A DNA stretch of 64,000 nucleotides, from NCBI GenBank assembly GCA_022457155.1, contig JAJGOT010000272.1, positions 1,100,734 through 1,164,733 on the forward strand, written 5' to 3'. This DNA is from Cladopsammia gracilis. Taxonomy: Eukaryota; Cnidaria; Anthozoa; Scleractinia; Dendrophylliidae. Numbering within the stretch: position 1 is the stretch's first letter; each line of letters opens with the position of its first letter. Below are positions 40,020 to 51,099 of this stretch, piece by piece. The notes under the pieces were generated by a model that did not search any database, was not told the DNA's origin, and saw only the letters and a program-made list of their open reading frames with translations. Position numbers and translations under genes: made by a program.

Positions 40020-41042
40020 ATGGGTACCCGCTCAACCCGTTCTTCAAGCAAAAAATCATCCTCTTTTCTCCTCCCTTCGGAAATGGATGCCCTGGCCGCA
40101 GCTCTTGGGGAAGATCCTGATCCGATCTACAATCCGGATCCTCAAAACACGGGAGCCATTCCAAAAAAGAAATCATCGAAGAAATCCAAATCCTCAAACT
40201 CCGAAGATCCCTCTGCGTCTGTGGAGAATCTCATACGCTTAGAAGTTTTGCGTAAGGAAAATCTCACCACTCAACTTCAGATCTCTGAAACGCAACTCAA
40301 GTTGGCCCAGCTAAACGCAAATGTTTCGTCGCAAGCTTCTGGCGCCACACCCCTATCTTCCCCATCGAAGCTACGTTCGGTCATTGCGCCTAATGCTTCG
40401 TCTTCGCCTGTTTTGCCGGCAGATTTCGAAGAGATCCCGTCTCTCAACCAGCTGCGTTCGAAGAAAAAGGCCGGCGCGTCATTGCCAAACAACTTCCTTT
40501 TCTCTTCTAAAGGTACGGTTGAGTACGATAAATTAGAATTAGCGGAGTTTGTGTGTGGCTACTTAGAGTTTTGCAAGGAGCAGCCAGAGTCCTCTAAAGC
40601 TTCCCTGCTAAAGCATTTACATTTGTTAATGGAGCGCGCTATCACCTACTCTTGGTCCAGCGTTCGAAATTTCCACCTCTCCGTCAACAATGCTGTAGAT
40701 CAAGGCCGTCTGTCGTGGCAGAGCTTCGAAAGTATTCGCGAGCGTGCTCAGTCGTTTTTCACACATCAAGATCTTCGATCTAACACCACTAGTCCCTCGT
40801 GTAACTATTCTACACCAGCCCGCAGCAAAGGCAAAGACCAGTTCTGTAAAGATTGGAATTACACTGGCAAATGCAGTTGTGCGATTACCGACCCAAGCTA
40901 CAAAGCAGTCCATCGCTGTCGGGTTTGCGACTCAGCTGACCACGCCATGCTAACTTGCGCCAAGCGCAAATATCCTATTCCTTCATCGCAGTCAAACGCC
41001 TCGTCAACTTCATTTTCTTCTGGCGCGGATCATTCCTCTTGA
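40020..41042 (+). CDS. Ngaro gag-like protein
   Basis: 340 aa from an ATG in good context (GCCATGG). Ser/Lys-rich N terminus, then PSASVENLIRLEVLRKENL coil, then NFLFSSKGTVEYDKLELAEF helical region. The C-terminal Cys-rich part (FCKDWNYTGKCSC, HRCRVCDSADHAMLTC) is likely a zinc-binding nucleic-acid contact. Gag proteins of this group bind element RNA. The frame upstream to 39837 is open but covers the A1 repeat, so the later ATG was preferred. Confidence 0.8.
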   Translation: MGTRSTRSSSKKSSSFLLPSEMDALAAALGEDPDPIYNPDPQNTGAIPKKKSSKKSKSSNSEDPSASVENLIRLEVLRKENLTTQLQISETQLKLAQLNANVSSQASGATPLSSPSKLRSVIAPNASSSPVLPADFEEIPSLNQLRSKKKAGASLPNNFLFSSKGTVEYDKLELAEFVCGYLEFCKEQPESSKASLLKHLHLLMERAITYSWSSVRNFHLSVNNAVDQGRLSWQSFESIRERAQSFFTHQDLRSNTTSPSCNYSTPARSKGKDQFCKDWNYTGKCSCAITDPSYKAVHRCRVCDSADHAMLTCAKRKYPIPSSQSNASSTSFSSGADHSS

Positions 41043-41059
41043 CTACGCTCTCTCGTAAG

Positions 41060-41480
41060 CTTATGTAACGAGGTAAGAGCTTTTGACTTGCCTAATTTCT
41101 TGGGCGCTAAACGTTTGGTTTATTCGCGTTTCAACGTTGATGTTTGGTCTAATTATTTAGAACATTATCAAGATCGCGCCATCATTGATTTTCTTTGGTA
41201 TGGCTGGCCTATTAATTATCAGTCTGACATTCTGGCTGCTTCATCTTTTCGCAATCATCCTTCTGCCGTTCAGAACTCGACATATTTGTCCACTTACATT
41301 GCCAAGGAACTATCCTATCAATCAGTGTTTGGTCCATTTCGTTCTAATCCCTTCAACACGGACTGCGTTATTTCACCTCTTCTTTGTGCACCCAAGCGTG
41401 ACTCGGACGAGCTACGTGTCGTTCATGATCTGTCATTTCCATCAAACTGTGGGCCTCCAAGCTTCAAGGCCTTGGCGTAG
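41060..41480 (+). pseudogene. Ngaro reverse transcriptase, N-terminal stub
   Basis: It reads YIAKELSYQSVFGPFRSNPF and PKRDSDELRVVHDLSFPSN, the start of a DIRS/Ngaro RT. It stops 16 codons later, because DNA that should encode the palm and catalytic Asp motif is deleted. Confidence 0.82.
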
Positions 41481-41761
41481 AACTTCTTTCCGATAACACT
41501 ACTTGCGTTTCAGTGATTAACTCGCAGCACTCGTCGAATGTTTTCATGCAGCGCTGCTTACGAGAACTCTGGTTGCTTCTCGCTTTGCACAACATAAAGC
41601 TTGTTGTTAGTCCAGTTCGCGGGTGCGACAATTGGCTAGCTGATTCGCTCAGCAGATTTCACACTGGCCAGTATTGTCACCGTTTCAAGTCTCTCACTGG
41701 AGCACTTTCCCTTACAGAGCGTCCCGTGCCTGACAGTGTATTTACCTTCGTGCTTGAGTAG
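41461..41761 (+). pseudogene. Ngaro RNase H, C-terminal part
   Basis: It reads LSDNTTCVSVINSQ, then RCLRELWLLLALHNIKLVV and DNWLADSLSRFHTG, the end of the RNase H of this group. It is in another frame than the RT stub; the junction near 41460 marks the deletion. Confidence 0.8.
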
Positions 41762-42792
41762 CCGGATCTATTCGCGAGCTCATCATTACTTTTGTTTTCC
41801 AGAGAACGCTGCTCATTTGTTGGATTACGCAAACAACATTCAGTCTTTTGCGTTTCAAGAATCTACCAAAAGGAACATGAGAACACAACTGAACGCTTAT
41901 CTATTATTTTGTGATCATTGCTTCTTTCACCCATTCCCTGTTTCAAAGCAGGCGTATTTAGCTTATTTAGTTTTCCTTTCTAAATCTTTATCTTGTTACC
42001 GTTCATTAGTTAATTATGTCAATATTCTCAAGCATATCAACAAGTCACTTGGAGTAGATTTCTCTTTCATGCATGATTACGATGCTTTTCTCACGCAGCG
42101 GGCACTTCGTCGTATTATGGGTGATTCGGTTCGTGTCACTCAACCGGTGACTGTTGATATTCTTTTGAATGTTTTTCACCATTTTGATTGGTCTAATCAA
42201 TTGCATATTTGCATGCATGCCCTTTTTTCTAGTTGCGTTTTTTTCTTTTCTTCGCATCTCAAATTTAGTGCCATACACCGTAGCCGCTTCTCACTCTGTT
42301 AACGCTTATTTTCTTAAGCGCCAAGATGTTTCTTTCACCACCTCAGGAGCGGTTCTTAGGGTGTACAGGACCAAAACAATCCAGTTCAAACAGCGCGTGT
42401 TAGAAATTCCATTACCTTTTATTCCTAATTCAGTTATGTGTCCTGTTACAGCTCTCAAGAGGTATTTAAGCACAGTGCCTAATTCTGCTAGCTCGCCTTT
42501 GTTTATGGTCAATCACAGCGGGTTGTTTCAACCCATTCTCGCCGCACATTTTAATCGGTTTTTCAAATCATGCATTACCACAGTAGGCCTCGAGCCAGGT
42601 AATTTTTCATCCAGAAGTTTTCGCCAGGGTGGCGCTACTTTTGCTTTTAATTGCGGCGCTCCTACCGAATTCATCAAGGCGCAAGGGGATTGGCAAAGCG
42701 ATGCATATTTAATTTACTTAAAATTATCGACCAAGAAGAAACTTGATATTTTGCAGGCAATTTCGGGTAGTCTCTCCGGTGTCACCATTTAA
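41736..42792 (+). pseudogene. Ngaro tyrosine recombinase, one frameshift
   Basis: The first frame (41736-42302) gives the N-terminal helical domain (AYLAYLVFLSKSLSCYRSL). The second (to 42792) gives the catalytic part: FFSFLRISNL (catalytic Arg), SRSFRQGGATFAF (box II, with Arg where His is usual) and GDWQSDAYLIYL (likely nucleophile Tyr). The shift lies near 42210-42245 in T-rich sequence. A sequencing indel is possible. Confidence 0.8.
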
Positions 42793-42845
42793 TTTTTTTT
42801 TCTCCCTTTTTCTTTCTCTTCCCTTTTTCCCTCCACTTTGGGTTT

Positions 42846-43161
42846 GGGGTTTCATCTTATCGCTTGTGTTTTCAATAAATTCATTTTTTGCCCCAACGTC
42901 TGCGTTTCTTGGTGTTCACTAATTTGGTTGTTTTGGCCTTGTCAAAATGCTTAATTAGAGACACCCCCCTCGCGTCACATTGTTCTTGCGCTAGCATCAA
43001 GTTTCTCCTTGGTCATATCAAGTTTAGCGTCATCTCAAAGGTCATTCGCGGTCTCTCCTCGCTAGTTTTACCCTCCCTACCCTCCCGGGGTTTCATCTTA
43101 TCGCTTGTGTTTTCAATAAATTCATTTTTTGCCCCAACGTCTGCGTTTCTTGGTGTTCACT
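42846..43161 (+). repeat. Ngaro B1-A2-B2 terminal repeats
   Basis: B1 42846-42920, A2 42921-43070 and B2 43087-43161, with a 16-base spacer (43071-43086) between A2 and B2. A2 is the exact copy of A1 at 39834-39983. Confidence 0.9.
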
Positions 43162-43330
43162 AATTAAGAGATTAATTAATTAATTAAGAGATTTACCTCT
43201 CATATATGCTATAATCGAAAGGCTTCTTATAAATAGTTTTCAGAAACAGCTGATTTTGTATTAGTTCCCAGTTTTCCATCAGTACTTTTTACAGGTTACG
43301 CACGGTGGGGGTATTGGTTTGAACATTATT
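43162..43330 (-). mobile_element. Penelope relic 3' end, right side of the nested block
   Basis: After removal of the Ngaro element, GGAGCATGTCTTTAA (39821-39835) joins AAGAGATTTACCTCTC here. The joined run parallels 20748-20860 of the other Penelope relic (GAGCATGTCTTTAAATGATT). The stretch left of the LINE poly-A (CAAAGGTTTAATTAC, 34488-34506) also fits that relic. So LINE and Ngaro both sit in one old Penelope copy. Confidence 0.65.
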
Positions 43331-44065
43331 GGTACAAATTAACCCTTCGATTTGTATTTCGATTGTATTAGAAGGCAAGCTCAAAATTACAAATTAACGT
43401 GAACCAAATTTCGTTTTGTTTAAAACTATAAGGAAGCACTGCTCCGTCGTTTTTTTTGACTTACATGGACACAAGGCATTAACAGATTTCAATAGACTTG
43501 CCCACAAGTCGACTTATGAGAGCGACGAAGTCGCTCTTATAACAGCTTTCATTTAATGATCACACTTAAGGATTTTATCTACAGACTAACTAAAACCCAG
43601 CTGTACATCACATTAAACAGTACCTCACGAAAGCACTGCTCAATGGCTTTCATTTGAATGTCATGCTTTAGGATTTTATCTACAGACTTTACTGTTTTAG
43701 TGACCTTACATGACAATGTTTTATTTAACCACACAAGTAGTTTACTGTTAATAGCTTTTATTATACCAACCCTTTTTAAAGAGCTATCTTCATAGCTAAT
43801 CTACAAATAGCTTTTTGTTGCCACTTGAATTTATTTCGCATAAACGAAATACAATATTTCCTACCTTAAAAAAACTGTGAGAGCAGCAATGTCGACACTA
43901 TTATGCTAGGTGCACTAAGGTTCTCGTTGTCATTGGAAATCTACTGGAGTCTTGCATTATGGTATTAATTATAAATATGTGCTGATTAAAAAATTGCAGT
44001 ATTTAAAATGAAGCAGTAGCACCTTGTGTGCGACTGAAACAAAGTATACGTGACACAGAACTGTC
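43331..44065. other. 3' flank of gene C
   Basis: From about 43.73 kb it is homologous to the flank of genes B and D. The left part shows no recognised feature. Confidence 0.55.
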
Positions 44066-44307
44066 TTAAAAACCATTTGGACGAATCTTCATCTCAGACC
44101 TCTTGATGTAGCTTGACATGGAGCTTGGCTTTGAGTTCCAAACCATTTCTTGACCAAACACTCCATTCAGATTGGAATGGCAACAGGTATTGTACCACCA
44201 GGCGCCTTTAAAAGTCTGGGCACAGTTGTTGCTGTAGTTATCATTATCACGATCCTTGGTGGTAAATGATTGACCATTATGATAACTAAAAGAATCTTCA
44301 CTGGTGC
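44066..44307 (-). CDS. Gene C exon 7: fibrinogen domain, C-terminal part
   Basis: Phase 1 start; stop TAA at 44066-44068. [16 protein letters not shown] and [13 protein letters not shown] carry the calcium site and last disulphide. Six codons shorter than in gene B. Confidence 0.93.
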
Positions 44308-47300
44308 CTAAGAAAAGAAACAAATAAAATACTTCTTTTTTAAAAGGTTAAGTGTTTTTATCTTCGTGGCCAAGGCATTCGAGGAAGGTGTTTGTTCAGT
44401 AATATAACCGGCTATCAAACAAAATCATATTTGGACACTTTCATTTGTCATACAACTTAATTCAAGCACTTTTAAAGTCAAATGGACCGAAAGTCGATTT
44501 CGGCAAATGTTAAAGTAGAATATCAAAAAGTCGATTTAGCAAAGTGGAAAGTGAAGTCCGATTTACAGTTTTTAGAAACACACTTTTCACTTGCGAATAT
44601 ACGAGTTCTCACTTTCTACTATATCCACTCCCAACCCAAATAGGAATACATTTGTGGAAATCGTGAGTAAAATCCTTCATTGTTCGTTCAATTGTGTACA
44701 GAGGCAATTGTTGTTTTGTTTGATAACTCTGAAACTCGGCTTTTGTCTCGTCGCGCGGATTTCGCGTGTGGCTTAAGATAACTGATATTATTGTCCTTCG
44801 AAAAAAAATGCCCTGCATTTTACAAACACACTAATATCAATACAAGTTAAATTACCCGAAAAACTTCCCAAACTCAGCTGGTATTTAGAACTCTCGCTTG
44901 CTACATCGAATGAGCTGTATTCTGCAAATGAAGTTTTATTATTGATATCTTCCAAGTCGATGCGAAGCTTGTCACTGCTGTTTGCAGTGAGGCGATGAAT
45001 TTTCTCCAGCCCAAGCCAACACTCGCCGCTGAGATTACCAAACCCCTTTTTGTATTCATCCCATCCCCGGTAGAAATCAACAGAGCCGTCCTGTCTTTTT
45101 TGGAACACCGTCCAACCTCCGCTGGCTGTTTTCTGATCACAGAACACCTGAAATGTGCCCAAACCATCCGGATCGATTTTGTACACTCCACTGTTCCTTT
45201 GACCGGACTGGTAGACTTCAGCGCAGTTCTTGTCAACTGAAAATTTGACAAAAGTAGTTATTAAACTTTCTCCTCTACTATATCAAAATATATTGCTACC
45301 AAACATACCGGCTGATTGCAAGCAGGTCCATATCTCTTCATTAGTTGAAAGATGAAGGCTTTAAGTATGCCCGGAATTTTGTACTGATTCCAATTATCGC
45401 TGCTGAAATATAAAGCTTGAAAAACTCAGAAATACAGAATCGTTTTCAAGTTCAGTGACAAAGGGCTCTAATGAAGATGTGTCAGTGATTGCGATGATGA
45501 CTAATTACTTTTAAAGCTTTCATTGGAAGTTAAAATCATTAGACCGAGCACTACATTTTTCTCTCAAAAAACAACTCTTGCTTATGCTTTCTATGCGGAT
45601 TAAGAAGTCCGTGGTTTTACTTCTTTTTTTTTTTCTTGCCAAACAATAAAACGAAATTGCCTAACAAATTACTTCCGCCTAGTGGTTTAGAAGTCAGTGA
45701 TTTAAATGTCGTAAAATGCACTTATAAACACGTTAGCTTATATAAGCGGTGTGAAAAGCGTTTCTTAATAAGCGTATAAAAAACAAATTCGGTCAACAAA
45801 TTAAACGTGAAAATGATGCTGTGTATGGCCGAGGTTCCTAGTACCTGTTGTCCACAAGTGCAGTTATATTTTGAACAGATTGTTAGAATCTGACAAAATG
45901 TCCAATGAGATTGAATTGCAAGACGTTTCTATCACACCTTTTATTAACATTTACTTGCATTACAATTTGAACAATGTTCTTAGAGGACGTCATAGTAAAG
46001 TAAAGTGGGAGGAGGGGAGGACTTATATCTAGGGGGGCCAATTATATCCAGGGGGCTTATATCCAGGGGGGCTTATATCAGTGGGGCTTATATCCAGAGG
46101 GTGCTTGTATCCAGGGGGGGGGGGCTTATATCCAGGGGAGCCTTATATTCACGGGGGCTTATAACCAGAGGGGCTTATATCCAGAAAGGGCTTGTATCCA
46201 GGAGGGCATATATCCAAGAGGCTTATATCCAAGGGGAGGACTTATATCCAGGGGTGCTTATATCCAGTAGGCTTATATCTAGGGGTGGCTTATATCCAGG
46301 GGCAGGGCTTATATCCAGGAGAGAGCTTATCTCCAGGAGGGCTTGTATCCAGGGGGCTTATATCCAGGGGGAGGGCTTATATCCAGGTGAGGGCTTATAT
46401 CCAGTGGGACTCTAACAAACTTTTATAGTGAACCACTTGGCGCAATACTTCAGTCATTTTGTTTCATTGAAGATAATTCGTAGCTGCGCGGAAATTTCTC
46501 TTCTCGTGTCACGAGAAGAGAAATTTTATATTTTCGAGCAGCCATGTATTATTTTGTTTGATATATTAAGTGTTTGCACATGACGTCATAAAAATTAAAA
46601 AAATTTAAGTATACATCCTACAAAGCTGTTTCTAACATGGTATGTGGATACCAGTGTTATAATCGTTCACAAAACGTTTCAGGTTTTAACGATGTTTCGT
46701 TTTCGATTTATAAAGGTGGTAAATGTGTCACGCTATTTCAGATAATGTTTCGGAAAGTTCTCTCGTCGAAAATAAACAAAATTGAACTAGTTAAAAGTTA
46801 TTAATGAATTATAGATGCTTATACGCCGATTTCATGCCTCTTATAGTAAATACGATATTTTGTAAAGTGGGACACCAACATGGCCGCTCCATACATCATC
46901 TTACTAAAAATGTCTATACTCATTCGCCTAAAACTCTTGAATGAAATGCTCTTGCGCTTCAAAATTTTGCCCAGATGTGTAGTTTTAAACTCTCTACAAT
47001 TCCATAAACATTTTAGGATCGAAAACTGCTTCTGAATTTTCATATGACGTCAGTGAAAACACTCTATAAACGACTCTTACGAAGTTTTAAGCAACTTTCC
47101 GAAAAAAATTTTCTGAAGATTTTCGAAGGTTGCACGAACTTTTCCTCAAATTTTTCCGAAAATGTTTCGATTGTAGACCAACATAATTTACGCGTGACAA
47201 ATAAAGATGTATATGTTAGAAGATCTTTGCAATTTTGGAAGTGACTTTGGTTTAACTAGACTCTAATTAACAGGTCCCAATGATTGCTTCTGAATTACAT

Positions 47301-50300
47301 CCAACTTGACTGCAATTTCTACCATCTCCCGTGGAAGGGTAATCACAAGAACAACTAAACGACCCTGGTGTGTTTGTACATGAAGCCCGTGAACTGTGGC
47401 AGTTGTGAATACCGCTGGCACACTTATCAATATCTATGGAAAGTAAAATTAAGGGTAATTAATGTTTATGTTTATGTTTATGTAAATGTTTAATGTTCAT
47501 TTATTAGCTTGGCCAGATTGTGAACAACCAGCTTGGCCAACCAGGCGGCGATAAATCATAGATCATAGATCTTCTCTTGGTGTGCCTTTGTGTGTTCTTA
47601 TGAATGTTTTATATAACAAACAGAAAGACAGTTTACCAGCGCATGTCCTTCCATCCCCTGTGAATCCTGCTTTGCACGAACATGTGTAGGATCCTAGGGT
47701 ATTGTTGCATGCAGCATTCACGTCACAGCTGTGTGTGTTGGTAGAACATTCGTCTGCATCTAAGAACGTGTAATGAGATTTTGTGTAAGTATCACAGATG
47801 CTAGCTGATATTCTTTCTTTAGCCTTGGCTAATCAACAGCGTATTTATTTATTTTTTTAATAACGAACCAAATAAAACAGTGAAATAACTAAGTTGTTTA
47901 AGGTGTATTCGATTCGGGGTGTAGCGTACAGGTGCAGTTACAGTTGAAATTTGGTACTTAAAAAAGTTTTTAAAAAAGCTATCCCTTTATCTAACATTGC
48001 TCGGTAAAAAAAAAAGAACGAAAGGCTGAATTGTCGAGAACAACATGAGAGCAACGAGAGCTAGTACACTGATTAAACAAATTGAACAAGCAAGCGGCTA
48101 AACAGCGAAAAGCTCTCTGAAAGAACTACGATAAAATTTAATATTAAATCATTAATAAATTTGGACACAAATAAGCGCTAAAGAAATCATTACCTGCACT
48201 CTCTCTGGCTTTTGAAGCGCCGTGCTCTCCAAAATGCAAATTTACAATTGACTCGTTTTTCTTCTTCTTGTTTTGACATTCTCACCATCCGCTTAAGAGC
48301 TCGCGTCTAAAGGCTATGCATTTCAGTCCAAAGTCAATCCAAATAATTGCATAAGTTCTACTCTCCTCATTTAACAACAGATATTGTATTACACAGAGAG
48401 TCTATTCCAGTTCATAAGTTATTTTTCCACCGCGTTTGATAAAACTTGCACATATAGCAGCCCGCTGCTAACAAATACAAACTTGCTCATTTTAGCTCCT
48501 ACAGCCGTAATGGTGACATCTTTCTCGATCGTTCGTTTCTTTTTTGCTTCATACAATATTTAAGACCATTTTCAATTTATTTATTTTTTTTTTTTTCAAT
48601 GACATTTAATAAGGACAAACATTGCAGTTAACTTAAGGCTTTTAAGCCTTAAGTTAACATCAAAAGTTAGCCATTAAAGGATATTGATATCATCACTCTT
48701 CACATAGAAGATAAAATGCGTTCGTGTGAATCCTCTGAATTTAATTAAGAATTATCCCAGCGCAATATATGTGGCGCAATACATTAGTTATTTTGTTACT
48801 TACCTTTTTCACAATGATTTCCAATGAATCCCGCACGACAGTCGCATACATAAGTATTTTCCTTGTACAGTGTGCGACATTTTCCGTCATTTTGACATGG
48901 AAAGCTCTCACATGGGCTCTGGAAAGAAATATAGAAAATATCTTAAAATTTGTGGGAAATCCTGCACTTTATATTTTTCGATTCTCGCGTCAATTATCCA
49001 TAAGAGGAAAGGAGGATAGGAAAATATCCTGTAGTTTGCTCTAATCAACCATGTTTCATGACTTTAAGGCACCCAAATTTGCATTTCGCGTTCAAAAGAT
49101 GTCAAATGAAGGAAGCGCCAACCCTTTTAAAGTGAAACTTTGTGTTTGAAAAAAGTAATTTTTAGTGTTACAAAAAGAAAAAAAGTGTTACAAAGTGTTC
49201 AGCAACAAATGCTCGCGAGTAAGGGATCGATCACTTCGTTATCGATAATTTAAGTTCATCAAAAGGAGGACTACCTTATAAAAGCTCGTAAGGGTTTCTA
49301 TAGTCTTTCTTCCAAATGTATTTTAAATATTTAACATTGTATAAATATATGTAAATTTGAAGGCACAGTTACCTATTCGTTTCTTTAAAAACTGTATGTG
49401 ACCAGATAAATGTCCATTCCTTTCTATTTTTCTAGAAAGAGTAGTTTTTTCACTTACAATGTAAACCACATTCTGTGTTTTAATTTCTTGTTTATTATGC
49501 CGTTTAATGTAGTCAAGACTCGTATTATGCTTTACATTTTATAAAAGGTGGTTTTAACTTTTAAATCTGTGGATTATTACTCAGTTGCTTTCCGTGACAT
49601 TCAAATAAGTCCGTTTGAGCAGTAGCCTTAACGTGTGCGTTTTTTGGACAATTTAAAATTCACATCAAGCATACTATATATCCAACATTTTGTAACATGA
49701 AACTGTAAGAAACTTCCCTGCATGTAAACAGCATGGAAATTATTGAGAATTAAAAAATTAGTTGAAAATACACTCAACTCAACATACCGTGATAGCATAG
49801 TGATGGAATTCCTGACTCTGCACAAAATTACTGGAGTTATAGTACTTGTCTGTGGCCAGTAGATGGCAAACGCGATTGTTGGGATTGATGGACGACGCAG
49901 TAGCAATATTAAATGAGAAACACCCCATGGTGGCAATACACTCAAAGGCGCACTCGACAAAATTCTCAACGTAGATGGAGGCCAAAACTTGGGAGACATC
50001 CAGCGTGTGGTTTAAAAACTCCTTAAAGTTGCCATAATTGATGACTTCGAACTCGCCTCCTTTCACCTGTTTAATAGTTTAAAAGAACGCGTTTGTTTAC
50101 CAGAAAGCGATTTAGAGCTAAATTTTTCGCTCTCTAGAAAGTGATGCAAGGAAGACAAAAATACAGCCGTGATACACGCTTTTCTTTTTAAATAAGAACC
50201 CTTCTTATATGAACGTTGAGGCTGATATTGGCCAGAATTTTAAGAAAGTGCTAAGAACATAACCAAGCTAAAATTTAGTTAAGAACGTTTTTATTTAGAT

Positions 50301-51009
50301 ACCATGTTAACAATGAGCTAAAAAATGTACACAAGTCTTTTTCCATTTTATATTTATTTAGCAAGCATGTCTAATAATTGTTAAATTTTTATAACTTCGC
50401 CTGTATTTCTATCTTCTTGTTCAGAGCTATGATTTACTGAAATACTGCACCATTTATCCTAAGAACCTGCTAAGAACGTTTGCACGCTCAAATCGACCCC
50501 CCAAAAAACAAGAACGTCCAGCTCAGCCTCAGCCCAAAAATTAGACGTTGTTATATATATAAAAAAAGGATGTAACAAAAATAGTTGCATGTACTGGACT
50601 GCAGGCTTTATGAAGATTAAACCTCTACGGTGGGATTTACCTTAAATATGACCATGTTTACAGTTTAAACAATAAAGCCTGGATTGCGTCTATTGCGATG
50701 TTGGATGAGATATTTTACAGACAGTGTTCCAGAGATTTATCGGTGATTGAAGTAAGAAGATTGAAAAGTGCTTATATACCCAAACGACTGAGGCTTCATA
50801 GCATAACAGTTTGTAAGCGCATCCCAAAAGGTAGAATCCCGTTTACTTCCGTCAGTCAAATGGGTTCAAATACTGCAAACAAAAATCACAGACTGGGATG
50901 ATTATTTGCCGACTAGCTATAAAACACTGACCTCAGTTTGCTGCCGAGACACCTTAACTAACGCTGCAAAACCAAGTGCAATCCAAACTGCCACTATCTT
51001 CAACTGCAT
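44066..51009 (-). CDS. Gene C: secreted PAN - EGF x3 - fibrinogen-domain protein, intact
   Basis: Seven exons give 1353 coding bases (450 aa plus stop) with phases 0,0,1,1,1,1. Order: signal peptide (51009-50932), PAN/Apple (50066-49788), EGF 1 (48918-48804), two calcium-binding EGFs (47759-47637, 47433-47299), fibrinogen domain (45236-44856, 44307-44066). Fibrinogen-domain proteins of invertebrates (FREPs, ficolin-like, tachylectin-like) bind acetylated sugars or microbial surfaces and act outside the cell. This one adds a PAN module that may bind protein or glycan. No stop or frameshift was seen. The donor of EGF 3 is AT|GTAATT where gene B has AG|GTAATT, so it may be weaker. It is the reference for gene B. 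Confidence 0.88.
44856..45236 (-). CDS. Gene C exon 6: fibrinogen domain, N-terminal part
   Basis: 127 codons, phase 1-1: [54 protein letters not shown]. Confidence 0.93.
46012..46412. repeat. GGGGCTTATATCCA minisatellite in gene C
   Basis: About 400 bases of the same unit as in gene B (170 bases there), in the same intron. Unit length varies from 14 to 20 bases through the G run. Gly/Tyr/Ile-rich frames from it are artefacts. Confidence 0.9.
46492..46526. repeat. Perfect 35-base palindrome, gene C copy
   Basis: AAATTTCTCTTCTCGTG, one T, then its exact reverse complement. The gene B counterpart has a loop of about 20 bases. Confidence 0.85.
46569..47063. mobile_element. 495-bp MITE-like insertion in gene C
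   Basis: Imperfect inverted ends (AGTGTTTGCACATGACGTCA left; inverse of right end AGTGTTTTCACTGACGTCAT). In gene B the flanks are joined at TTTGATATATAAACGAC (about 28528), so gene B is an empty site. No transposase was recognised. Confidence 0.75.
47299..47433 (-). CDS. Gene C exon 5: EGF-like domain
   Basis: 45 codons, phase 1-1, [19 protein letters not shown] to [10 protein letters not shown]. The usual DxDEC Glu is Lys here, which may weaken calcium binding. Donor AT|GTAATT. Confidence 0.85.
47637..47759 (-). CDS. Gene C exon 4: calcium-binding EGF-like domain
   Basis: 41 codons, phase 1-1, [18 protein letters not shown] to DGRTCAG. Confidence 0.9.
48804..48918 (-). CDS. Gene C exon 3: EGF-like domain
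   Basis: 115 bases, phase 0 to 1: [18 protein letters not shown], then [17 protein letters not shown]. All six cysteines are present; it is the complete version of the gene B exon. Confidence 0.9.
49788..50066 (-). CDS. Gene C exon 2: PAN/Apple-like domain
   Basis: 93 codons, phase 0-0: [47 protein letters not shown]. Donor GTATGT. Confidence 0.82.
50932..51009 (-). CDS. Gene C exon 1: signal peptide
   Basis: [17 protein letters not shown] from the ATG at 51009; donor GTCAGT; phase 0. Confidence 0.85.
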
Positions 51010-51099
51010 TGTTCTTCTAAGAGAACGGTTCCTCCTTGATTTGCGTGCACTCTACGTGCGAAACTGGCAATCTCGATAAACAAGATAAACTATATATGG

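Larger units (their letters stand above)
39834..43161 (+). mobile_element. Ngaro-type (DIRS order) tyrosine-recombinase retrotransposon, internally deleted
   Basis: Terminal layout is A1 (39834-39983), coding body, B1 (42846-42920), A2 (42921-43070), B2 (43087-43161). A1 equals A2 and B1 equals B2 with no difference seen: the split direct repeats that define Ngaro elements. The body has a gag-like ORF, a stub of RT, the end of RNase H, and a tyrosine recombinase. The RT palm domain is missing and RT/RNase H are fused out of frame near 41460. Identical repeats mean recent insertion, so a full relative elsewhere probably mobilised it. Confidence 0.88.

Noticed and set aside
41088..41480. A small free-standing gene
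   Set aside because: It is the N-terminal stub of the Ngaro reverse transcriptase between gag and RNase H remnants.
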